Assembly: GCA_030765065.1 (NCBI GenBank)
Contig: CM060990.1
Span: forward strand, 665,768,618-665,832,617
DNA length: 64,000 nucleotides
Source of the DNA: Deroplatys truncata
Taxonomy: Eukaryota > Arthropoda > Insecta > Mantodea > Mantidae
Direction of reading: 5' to 3'
Translations under genes and position numbers: made by a program
Part shown: positions 1-8,039 of the stretch, piece by piece
How the letters are laid out: each line of letters begins with the position of its first letter
Position numbering within the stretch: the stretch's first letter is position 1
Notes under the pieces: generated by a model
Told to the model about the DNA's origin: nothing
Seen by the model: the letters and a program-made list of their open reading frames with translations, nothing else
The model's database searches: none

Positions 1-602
1 ATTTCTCTATATGCTGGTGACATGGAAATTAATCAAGAAAAGAAGACTTACAAAGATGTTTTCATTATTTAAATCAAATATGTGAAAAGTACTGTCTCTA
101 AATCTCCAAAAGAAAAGAAAGATAATGGCTTGTAGGGTAAAAACCAACTCCGATTCAAAGTAATGCTTGATAATATTCCTCTTGAAAACAAATATCTCTT
201 TTTAAGTATTTGGTTTTTGAAATAGGCTTCCACCCAGAAAGGGATGTTAATAAAAAATTAGCAAAATTGCAAACTGTATGTGGGTCAATTCACAAAACAT
301 TGAAAAATAAAACCAGATGAAATACTAGAATAACATTTTGTAAAACAACGGCTGAGCTATATTAATGTATGGATCAGGAATATATATACACACATGTTAG
401 AATGACTAAGAATAAAATACAAGCAGCAGAGATAAAAGTTTTTAGAAAAACCAAAGGATACACTTTTTGGACCACATAAATAATGAAATAATTAGATAAC
501 AATTAAAAATAAATGAAATAAATGACGATACAGTACAATACAGGTCTAAGCCGTTATATCGCTTAGACACGATGGCTAAAACAAAGACTTCCAAAACAAA
601 AC
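1..602. other. AT-rich sequence, no gene seen
   Basis: This stretch has stop codons in all frames and no recognisable motif, tRNA-like box or long repeat shared with the rest of the window. I see nothing to annotate. Confidence 0.6.
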
Positions 603-1140
603 CGACCGGGATGGCTCAGGCGGTAACGTCTGTGGCCCGCATTCGGGAAGTTATCGATTCGATTCCCGTGTCCGACCTTCCTGACCCAGGGAAACCAACA
701 AAAAAGGGGGTTTTCCGGGGGTTTCCCCGGGTCGCCAGGTGAATGTTGGGAAGGATCATTACATTCCCCAAATTTCCTGTCCCTCCATTTCAACTCCATT
801 CTCATTTCACTTCATCTTTCATTCCGTTGGTCACCTTCATGATCGGAAGGTGTCGGCGATGGTGTTTCAGTGCAGCGTGACAGAGAAAAAGGACGCTCTT
901 TGTGAATCTCTCCGTCCCTCGGCTTTTGGCTGGTTGCCGGGGTCACCAAAGCACCTTGAGGGGCATTGGATCCCCTCTGTGTGGGGTGGAGTCCCCGGTC
1001 TACCTGTCCCTCTGCCGGAGTGTCTCTAGCTGTAAACTTAGGGACCTACCATTGCTGTGTCTTCGCTCCTGGTTCCAGCCGCCCAGTGTCTCCTCCTTCC
1101 TCCTGGGGACGCCCCCAATGAGGCGTAGGTACAATAACCA
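603..1140 (+). repeat. SINE-B copy 1 (tRNA-headed) with GC-rich 3' body
   Basis: The head carries a box A-like TGGCTCAGGCGG (612-623) and a box B-like GATTCGATTCC (656-666), the two internal RNA polymerase III promoter elements of tRNA-derived SINEs. Downstream is the family-specific body with TTTCCCCGGGTCG and GTGAATG, followed by T/C-rich sequence. The same head and body recur near 4060, 7125, 38086, 46446 and, on the minus strand, 55715. From about 870 to 1140 the sequence stays GC-rich but is less clearly shared with other copies, so the 3' boundary is uncertain. Small ORFs here are incidental. Confidence 0.6.
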
Positions 1141-1255
1141 CTCTAGATCGGTGCGTAGTCCATCCTATTCAACCCAAAACAAAGCTACGATTACAGACCT
1201 TCTGTGAAAGAGATGTAAGCAGACCATATTATAGAAGGATTACTGTGAAGACTGA

Positions 1256-1616
1256 ACAGACAAATATGTGTAAATCGTGGGTTAATAATAATAATTTCTT
1301 TACTTCCCTTTTTATGCTACTACGTTCTATGCTGAAAACTTTCTTTTAAAGGACACGCTTTAAAGACACACTCGTGACCCGAGTTTGACTTGCATCAACG
1401 CAAACTAACAGATGGAAGGAAAGAACAAATATTTCCACACACGTCTTAAGTTCTGATTGTCTTCTTCCCTATTCACAGATTTTGGTCATCGGGGTAGGTA
1501 AATGTAAAGGCTGAGAGTCACTAAGCCAGGCTATTGCAGAAACGTGATTTAGTGCGTCAGCTAAATCAGCTTCATTCACAATTCAGTTAACACTGCACGT
1601 TACCTGAGTAACTAAC
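1256..1616 (-). repeat. Repeat K copy 1, distal block (minus orientation)
   Basis: Read on the minus strand this block matches 26814-27165 over its length, including TGAATGAA-CTGATTTAG-like sequence, TTTCTGCAATAGCCTGGCTT and AAGTCAAACTCGGGTCAC. Both copies end in an (ATT)n run, which looks like the 3' tail of a retroposed element. The other half of the same repeat is at 2900-3200, so this copy has been split by the insertion between them. The repeat has no coding capacity that I recognise. Confidence 0.75.
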
Positions 1617-1624
1617 CTTCCCCC

Positions 1625-1710
1625 CTTCAGCTCCCGTGGTGCGAGCGCTGCGGACCCCTAGCATTGGTTGTACTTATGTCGTTACTAGAAATACGCCGGG
1701 CCTAACAGCG
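1625..1710 (+). repeat. Short dispersed repeat, inverted partner at 7920-8022
   Basis: The sequence running through GCGGACCCCTAGCA and GTACTT..GTCGTTA..AAATACGC matches the reverse complement of 7920-8022 with scattered substitutions. It forms the left edge of the material inserted into repeat K and abuts the I-type LINE fragment. The element type is unknown. Confidence 0.6.
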
Positions 1711-1940
1711 AGCCCTTCCGTAAGGGAGTTGTTCGGATTGGGTTGGACTCGGTGGGGCAGTGATTCTCGAAACCCATGGGAGATTGGCTGGTTTTCAAAC
1801 GCCCGGATGTTCCCCGGCACCAACTATAAGTGAGAGCTGGTAGACAGTAACTAGGTATTGTCGGCCCCACCGAGGTTCTTAGGTAGTCTTCCCTGATAGG
1901 TTTTTCCCTATTGGGCTGACACGCGTAAGTGGCGTATCCA

Positions 1941-2018
1941 CTTCTGTCCTTGCGTGGCAGGAGATGAGGGGACGTAGGTGTCCTGCCACGATTTCGGCCA
2001 CGCAAGATGGGGACAGAG
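1941..2018. repeat. Inverted repeat able to form nested hairpins
   Basis: CCTTGCGTGGCAGGA at 1948-1962 can pair with TCCTGCCAC at 1981-1989 or with GGCCACGCAAG at 1996-2006. The outer arms CTGTCC (near 1944) and GGGACAGAG (near 2010) extend the second stem. Two stems compete for the same left arm. It lies just upstream of the I-type LINE fragment. Function is unknown. Confidence 0.55.
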
Positions 2019-2019
2019 T

Positions 2020-2659
2020 ATAAGAGAGATGCTGCCCTAATGGAAAATCCACACGAAATTATCTCCCGAGTCCGAGGGTGAGCTGTCGCGGATACCAGTT
2101 CGTTTTTACATGGGCTCCAGGCCATGTGGGAATTCCTGGCAATGAGGAGGCGGATGCGGCTGCTATGGCCGCATGCTATTTGCCGGAGATTTCCACCGTA
2201 TCTGTGCCTTCTACGGATGTTCGGCGTTACTTCCGTCGTCCTCCGTTTTCAGCTTGGCAGCAATCATGGGAGGCACTGGCTGGCACTCAACTCAGGACAC
2301 TCAAAGACACCGTACAACCCTGGTCCACTTCCTGCAGGGAATCGCGGCGGTCAGAAGTAGTTCTGACCCGCCTAAGAATCGGGCATACGCGCGCCACACA
2401 CGATCATTTTCTGCGTGGTGCCCCGTCCCCTGTCTTTTCGGCGTGTGCCGTGCCGCTTAGCGTGTCACATGTTCTGTTTGATTGTCCGAGATACGCTCGT
2501 GATCGTCAGTTTTATGACCTGGGTTTTACACTGCCCTCAGTTTTAGGCGATGACCCAGTGGCTGTAAGGCAGACCTTGCGGTTCGTTGCCAAAGTCGGGT
2601 TTTTTCCACAAGTATATTTTGCCTTTTATTTTTGGAGGTTTTTAGTCTTTTTAGCCTAG
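2020..2659 (+). pseudogene. I-type non-LTR retrotransposon, ORF2 C-terminal fragment (RNase H and C-terminal Cys region)
   Basis: An open stretch of about 193 codons encodes the end of a LINE ORF2. Near its start is FTWAPGHVGIPGNEEAD, the hallmark of the C-terminal RNase H domain (catalytic His region followed by GNE.AD). Further on, LRIGHTRATHDHFLRG leads into a cysteine region ending HVLFDCPRY, the usual arrangement in I-clade LINEs. RNase H removes the RNA strand of the cDNA hybrid during retrotransposition. The reverse transcriptase and endonuclease are missing, so this is a 5'-truncated copy, the usual fate of LINE insertions. RNase H-like sequence also appears upstream of 2078 but in a shifted frame, indicating an indel. 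It is followed by a 3' UTR with a stem-loop and sits inside repeat K. Confidence 0.85.
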
Positions 2660-2880
2660 ATTTTATTCCATTTTACCGTCACGTTTTAGTCCTGGGTTTT
2701 ATTCTATTTTAACCTCATTTATGGTCTTACGGCTATTTAGTTTTTAACCTATTGTTTTGCGTTCTTAGCTCGACCGTTGTAAAAATAATTATTTTTATGT
2801 TTTTATTTGGGGCCCAAATGACCTAGAGGTCGACGGGCCCTTACACTCCACTCCACCACCACCGAGGGTGAGAGCTGAGT
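2660..2880 (+). other. 3' UTR of the I-type LINE with a conserved-looking double stem
   Basis: After the stop the sequence becomes T-rich, then shows GGGGCCC (2809-2815) paired with GGGCCC (2835-2840), enclosing a second small stem GACCT (2820-2824) with AGGTC (2827-2831). Such a terminal hairpin is typical of I-type LINE 3' ends and is probably what the reverse transcriptase recognises. No poly(A) tail is obvious. Confidence 0.6.
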
Positions 2881-2899
2881 AGTCAACCCAGATCCCGTG

Positions 2900-3200
2900 G
2901 TTCTTATACTCCGTCTCCCATTGTTTTGCATGATTTAATTTAAGCGCAAGAGTCTATGGAATGTAGCATTGATTCACCCACAGGAAACGCAGTCACGGTT
3001 TATCAAGAACTATAGTCGAGAAACTCTTTGGGGACAGGTGCAATAACGTGAAGTCTCGACTCCTTTCATTCCTTATTTAGCATGGAGTTAAATTCAAAAT
3101 CTTTCAGTAATGCAAAACTTAAAAATTTAAAAATATCGAAAAGGTATCGAAGCATTAGACATACTTCGAGAGTATCGAGGTATCGACGGTATCGATGTCC
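2900..3200 (-). repeat. Repeat K copy 1, proximal block (minus orientation)
   Basis: On the minus strand this matches 26460-26805, including GAATGAAAGGAGTC, TTCACGTTATTG and CATTCCATAGACT, and the run of TATCGA-type motifs near 3130-3195 that is also seen around 26490-26570. In the second copy this block is directly adjacent to the block found here at 1256-1616, which shows that about 1.28 kb was inserted between them. Confidence 0.75.
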
Positions 3201-4059
3201 CATCACTACTTTCATACTCTATTTATCAAACTGAGTGTATTTTTGCTTTATTATGACTATTCGCATCATATGAAATATTGCTTCAATAAAGGACTAAAAA
3301 TGCAGTAATCCTTTAAACGCAGTTTTAAGCCTTGTGACATTCATCGACTCTTTATAACTTTTCGCTGGTGTGGAATGAATTTCCATGTGCCTCTCATTTC
3401 ATTTAAATTTTTATGGATAGCAGCAGCGTGTAGTAAACTAAATATTGCTCCTTTCAACTAATACAATATTTCTGCAATGCATATTTACGCTGCGCTGTGT
3501 GCCCGAGAGCGAACGTTTTTAACGCTAGAAGAATGTATTCTCGTCTGTTTATTAGGTTTTAAAGCTGCTGGTGATCCAACAGCTTTCGATAGGGGGGCCG
3601 TTGTTTGTGCGTGGATGTTTCCCATTTTTTCCTGCTAAATAATAGCGTTTTGGTACAGCATATTGCCACTTGTTTCTAATCCTGTCTAGCATGCAACACA
3701 ATTTCGTGACGTGACATCGTACAAACGCATTTTTCTAAATGTTTTACTTTCTGCTTCTACCAGTAAAATTGAATAAGCTGAAGCAAAGTGTAAGCAGTAA
3801 AGTATGTGCAGGAACAGAACTAGGGCTAAACAGTCGTTTAAATGCCCAGGGAATTTATTTTATTGGGATTCTGCTTCCACAAAGGTAAACATACAAAATG
3901 TCTCGCAGCTTTGTTTTCAACTTTAAAAACATTTTTGTTTTGTTCTACAGCCAGAATTGTTTTTACAAACTGTAGTTACCTTGCGTTTCCATAAATTGCT
4001 AATATAAAATACTGTTTTATATCAAATTTCTTTAGCCACGATCTATATGGGCATATAAA
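3201..4059. other. No feature seen
   Basis: This is AT-rich sequence with no coding signal, no tRNA-like boxes and no obvious repeat partner in the window. Confidence 0.5.
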
Positions 4060-4275
4060 GCCGAACGAGGTTGCGCCGCGGTAACGTCTGCGACTCGAAT
4101 TCGGGAGGTCCCGGATTAAATCCCCGGCGACCGCCCAGTCCCACCCATGGGATTTTTTGTGTTTACACCGGGGTCGGCAGGCGAATGCTGGGGTGGCTTA
4201 TTGTCCACCACGATTTCCATTCCATAATTTCGCTTTCATACCATATCCTTCTCATTTTTCAAGTGTGTTTTTAGA
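4060..4275 (+). repeat. SINE-B copy 2
   Basis: The copy is recognised by CGGTAACGTCTGCGACTCG, GAGGTCCCGGATT..ATCCCC (box B region), GACCGCCCAGTCC, GGGGTCGGCAGGCGAATGC and the CCACGATTTCCATTCC body. Box A is degraded compared with copy 1. The copy ends within T-rich sequence near 4275. Confidence 0.75.
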
Positions 4276-5295
4276 TTAAACTACTCCTCCATTGGAGGAG
4301 GTTTGGGAGGGATAGTGAATGGAGTTACGGTGATGTTAGATGCATGGAGATGTGAATTTGTTACTGCTATTAATAGGAGGGGAATTATTTTGAGATTATG
4401 TAGGTTGGAGGTGAAGTTGGTGTTAGAATAAAATGGAGGGTGTGAGGGAAGTGAAATGTTGTGGGGTAAAGTGAGCAGATATTTAATAATGGAACAAAGA
4501 AGGTTTAGTGTTTGGTTAAAAGAGGTAAAGGTTTAATATACAGTGATAAAATTTAAAAATTGATATATAAAAAAATTAAAAGGGAGATAATAGAAAATTA
4601 ATATTGAGATTAAACAAAACATTATAAGGTAAATAAACAAACAAACACAAATGTATAAATAAAGATATAAATGAATCAAATAAAATGTTGAACTACTATA
4701 AATTAAACAATTACTATGAGAACAATGAAATGTTACATACAGATAACTTTACTTTTATAAAAAAATAAATTAAAATATAAATATAAATAAACATATTAAA
4801 ATGATTACTAGTTTAGTAGAAGATTTTGTGCTGGCTACCAGTGCACTTTCACTGGTTTCCAGTGAATATAGTTAAATAGGAGTAGATAGTAGCTGGTTAC
4901 CAGTTGCTAAGTTTGCTGGTTTCCAACAAGTGTAGATAAATATAGAACTTAGAATTGTAATTATTTTTTTACGCCTTTACTCTAATAATTTCTAATTTTC
5001 TTTCTTTCTTTTATTTTTATTTATTATTATATGGTTATTTTGTACACATCGTGTAGTGTGTAATTATTTTATCTGAAAAAATTTGATGTAATCTAAAATG
5101 TAAATGTGTTTGTGAGAATAAATGTAAAGTTTGAATGTATGTCCCTGTGTAGTAACCAAGGTGCCGGGATAGTATATTCAGATTTTATTTATTTATTTGT
5201 ACTTCTACGTTTCGTGGCGCATGGAGGTGCCGGACAGATGGTGCGGTTGCTTGCTTATTAGTAAAAGTAATCACCGCGGATACCAGCGGGCTGCT
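4276..5295. other. AT-rich sequence, no gene seen
   Basis: There is a G- and A-rich stretch at 4290-4560 (many GGAGG and GTGAGG words) and then very AT-rich sequence. From 4840 to 4930 the words GGTTTCCAG and GGTTACCAG recur irregularly. I recognise no element. Confidence 0.5.
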
Positions 5296-5492
5296 TGATT
5301 GCTGGGTTGTTCATTGTCCTATCTCGGCGGCTCCAACTGTGGGACGAGTCCGCGAGCTTGGAAATGTTATGAACTTCCGCGCATCTCTTTGGCCTGTAGC
5401 CTCCTGTGTTTCCTTCAGCTTATCTCTTCCTCCTGCGGAGTGATAGCTACAATAGACCTGTGCAGACGCAGCGCGCGAGGTGCCTACCTCCG
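5296..5492 (-). repeat. Repeat F copy 1
   Basis: On the minus strand this matches 15146-15325 and 17366-17530, with the shared core GCTATAGGCC-like then AGAGATGCGCGGAAGTTC, followed by ..CTCG..GACTCGTCCCAC. A diverged partial copy is at 7640-7885. No coding capacity is recognised. Confidence 0.7.
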
Positions 5493-5520
5493 TTGAATCG
5501 CCTATACCTATATGCATATA

Positions 5521-6245
5521 CAGGGTGTGGAAAAAAATGTGCTGAGAATTGTAGAGTGGAAAAGCACAGTGTGAGCCAAAAGACTCCGAAACGCCTGCGC
5601 GGTGTTTTTCCTGTCCGTGTCCTCGGCGCTCGTTGCCGTCTGCCGCTATCATACAAAGGCGTGGATAAAACCATACAACATTTTTAAACTACTCTTAAAG
5701 GCTTCACTTACGAACTTTAGGAAAGGAAATGCTGAAACTGGCCACCGTCGTTGTCCATACAGTTTTGACACCTCTTTAGGAAACTATCCATCATGGAATT
5801 TTGGGGGGGAGGGAATTTTCCGAACGATGACCGAAGTCGTCTAATGTTTCTTCGGTAAGAACCGAACGCCATCTTTTAGATTTCTTAGCTTGAACACTTT
5901 CTGTGGCCTGAAATTTACTGTATAGTTCATGGATTGTTGTACGGCCTGGAACTTTTACGCCTGGAAATCTTTCTGCAAATCGTACTTTCACTTGGCGAGC
6001 TGACCGAGTTAACACGTACGAATCATAAGTAAATACACGCTGTGCAGTAGAAAACATATACTGAGCCATAATATACCTTGTGACTAAGCACAGGGCAAAA
6101 TAATAAATAACTCGTAATAACTGAACTACATCACATTACCGTCAACTCAAAACTGCACTCCACATGCGCAGAAAAACCACAACAGCGTGAGTTTGTTTAT
6201 AGCAACAGTACGTTATCATATTTGTATCATATTTCCACACGCCCA
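5521..6245 (-). mobile_element. Internally deleted IS630/Tc1-type transposon (about 725 bp)
   Basis: The left end CAGGGTGTGGAAAAAAATG (5521-5539) and the reverse complement of the right end, GGGCGTGTGGAAATATGAT (about 6226-6244), are imperfect terminal inverted repeats. Between them the minus strand encodes only the first about 90 residues and the last about 20 residues of a transposase, so the middle with the DDE catalytic core has been deleted. It would be a non-autonomous element, mobile only if an intact transposase acted on its ends. A second copy in opposite orientation abuts it on the right. Confidence 0.75.
5740..6069 (-). pseudogene. Transposase N-terminal HTH region fused by deletion to its C-terminus
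   Basis: From ATG at 6069 the reading frame gives a helix-turn-helix N-terminus of the DUF4817-like type found in insect Tc1/IS630 relatives: YVLTRSARQVKVRFAERFPG, then VPGRTTIHELYSKFQATESV and RWRSVLTEETLDDFG. Just after about 5790 the downstream sequence reads as the family's C-terminal end (KRCQNC-like). The DD(E/D) residues are therefore absent. The N-terminal domain would normally bind the terminal inverted repeats. The N-terminal part is open; the joined C-terminal part is out of frame. Confidence 0.75.
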
Positions 6246-6274
6246 TGGAAAAACGCCACGCAGCCGGTAATATT

Positions 6275-6460
6275 GTTCCTAAACATAAAGTGTACAAGAC
6301 AAACCCACACACCCTGGAAGAATTAAAACAAAATATCCGCCAGGAAATTTCTCACTGTGAACTACGGCGAGTGATAAGTTTCCCAAAGCGGTGCTTAAAA
6401 ATGTATGAACAACGACGGTGGCCAGTTTCTGCATCTCCTTTCGTAAAGTTGGTAAGTAAA
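6275..6460 (+). pseudogene. IS630/Tc1-type transposase, C-terminal fragment
   Basis: The frame from the ATG at 6245 contains VYKTNPHTLEELKQNIRQEI, the characteristic last part of this transposase family, followed by ELRRVISFPKRCLKMYEQ. The catalytic core is missing. It is the same family as the pseudogene at 5740-6069 and points away from it. Confidence 0.8.
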
Positions 6461-6612
6461 GCCTTTAAAAGTAGTTTTAAAAATGTTGTATGGTTTCATC
6501 TGCGCCTTTCTATGATAGCGGCAGACGGCAACGAGTGCCGAGGATGCGGACAGAAAAAACACCCCGCAGGCGGTTCGGAGTCTTTTGGCTCACTCTGTAG
6601 CACAGAACTAAG

Positions 6613-7058
6613 CATTTTGAGGTTAAGGGCGTAGAGTCGCATATGTAATATAACAACAGTAGTATAATACGAGAAGATAATTGAAATCTGACTTTAACAT
6701 CTTTATTTGTCAGTCAAAATGAAATATAACTCATACGACAAGTGTGTACGTCCTGTCTCAACTAATGTGTACTTGTACACGATGAGAAGCTAACATTACA
6801 TGCGTGTACTGTACCGTACTCTTTGTGTTGAACAAGACGAGGGTTCGGTATTACAGTATCATCCAGTAGGCTTCACAACACAAATGGGGCATTGTACATC
6901 AGACACACCTAGTGACAGTGACTGGTACTGCACAAGAGTGCGTTTTATTTACATATGCCACACCACAAACAGGTTTCACAATCGGAGACTAATATGACGA
7001 ACTTAATGTTGTAGAAAAGCTTCCGAGACTCCTTGTTCCTAACCTCAAAATGCTTATT
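6613..7058. mobile_element. MITE-like insertion with 15-16 bp terminal inverted repeats
   Basis: AAGCATTTTGAGGTTA at the left end is the reverse complement of TAACCTCAAAATGCTT at the right end. The segment interrupts the 3' part of the transposon at 6250-7115, whose sequence continues on the other side, and TA is present at both junctions. A TA target duplication points to a Tc1/mariner-type MITE. It has no internal coding signal. Confidence 0.65.
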
Positions 7059-7124
7059 TTGGTACTGTCTTTCTACGCTACAATTTTCTACACATTGTTT
7101 TTCCACCCACAGGATACGATTTTA

Positions 7125-7585
7125 GTTAGTATGAGCGGGATGGCCCGTATGTGGCCCGCATTCGGGAGATCCCTGATTCTTGGTATTGAGTTTTATTTAT
7201 GGACGCCCTTTAACTGCTGTGGTTCTTAGCGTCCCATTCCATATTGGTCGTGAAATACCGGTAATTTTGCTCAGAGGTCTCTTTATCAGGCTTGAGGTTC
7301 TTTTACGTGCCGTAAATCTACGACACGGGACCACCGGCATTACTTCCCTTCCAAAGGAAGCCATGCTAAGGATTTTTATGCCCGAAAAAATCCATCGCCC
7401 TCCGCCGCGACCTTGGGAACTAGAGGCTAGCACGGTACCACTAGTCCAGGAGGACGACTCGATTGTTGGTGACCGCCCACTCTGACCATGGGTTTTTCCG
7501 TGGTTTTCCCTAGCTGACAAGGCAAATGCTGTAGTGGTTTTTTATCTCCCCATTTCCTCTCATTTCATCTCTCTCTTTGACGTTA
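7125..7585 (+). repeat. SINE-B copy 3, interrupted by a SINE-A
   Basis: The left part (7135-7183) has the SINE-B head GTGGCCCGCATTCGGGAG. The right part (7461-7585) resumes with GGTGACCGCCCACTCTGACC and the CCGTGGTTTTCCCTAG body. A minus-strand SINE-A lies between the two halves. Confidence 0.8.
7184..7460 (-). repeat. SINE-A copy 1 (nested in SINE-B)
   Basis: On the minus strand the copy starts GTCGTCCTCC.GG.CTAGTGG (box A region) and continues through the family body with CTTAGCATGGCTTCC, GGAAGTAA, GTCGTAGATTTACGGCACG and GCGTCCATAAATAAAACTC at the 3' end. Its box B region is degraded. It is flanked by GATTCTTGG (7175-7183) and GATTGTTGG (7461-7469), a 9-bp target-site duplication with one mismatch. 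Confidence 0.85.
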
Positions 7586-7639
7586 CAGGTTGACTCCGGG
7601 ATTGTGAGTCGGTCGGCGGTGGGCAGATGCCGCAGGGGC

Positions 7640-7885
7640 TTACGCTTTAGAACTCCTCAGCCGCGTCAGAGGGCAGCTGTTGGAGCCTCCACTGCTGGGT
7701 CGAGAATTCCCTGGTCTCCGCTGGAGGGAAATCTGTGAGCCACCCTCCAATGGCTTGGGAGTGTCCCAGCGAGCGCTCCCCGGCCGGGTGGTCAAGCCAG
7801 TAACCATTAGGAACTCTGCGCGTCTCTGTCTTCCTGCGGCCCATACATCTCCTGCGGTTCCTTCATTTTATCCGTCCCCCCTGGG
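7640..7885 (-). repeat. Repeat F-related copy (diverged)
   Basis: On the minus strand, 7793-7885 contains AAAATGAAGGAACCGCAGG and GACAGAGACGCGCAGAGTTCC, which match the core of repeat F at 15190-15250. The remaining GC-rich part toward 7640 has no clear partner in this window. Confidence 0.55.
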
Positions 7886-7906
7886 GGCGTATGCACAAAA
7901 GATCCT

Positions 7907-8022
7907 TGTCCTCCGTGGTCATGCTAGCCGACGTCGCGGGCTCAAACCCGGCCCAGCGTACTTCTAATGACGTCAGAAGTACCACGAGTGCTAGGGGTCC
8001 ACAGCGCTGGCACCATGGCAGC
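7907..8022. repeat. tRNA-like SINE head fragment joined to a short inverted-family repeat
   Basis: TCCTCCGTGGTCATGCTAG and CGCGGGCTCAAACCCGGCC look like box A and box B of a SINE head. From about 7920 the sequence is the inverted partner of 1625-1710 (GTACTTCTAATGACGTCAG, GCTAGGGGTCCACAGCGC). Confidence 0.55.
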
Positions 8023-8039
8023 TGAAGGGTTCGGAACCT

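Larger units (their letters stand above)
6250..7115 (+). mobile_element. Second, oppositely oriented fragment of the same transposon, with nested insertion
   Basis: 6390-6610 is the reverse complement of 5555-5770, with few changes (for example CGGCAGACGGCAACGAG and GGAGTCTTTTGGCTCAC). The terminal part resumes at 7059-7115 (CTACAATTTTCTACACATTG, then TTTTTCCACCCACAGG), which matches the reversed left end at 5521. A 446-bp segment at 6613-7058 interrupts it. Only the 3' end of the element is present; it starts abruptly at the right end of the neighbouring copy. Confidence 0.7.
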
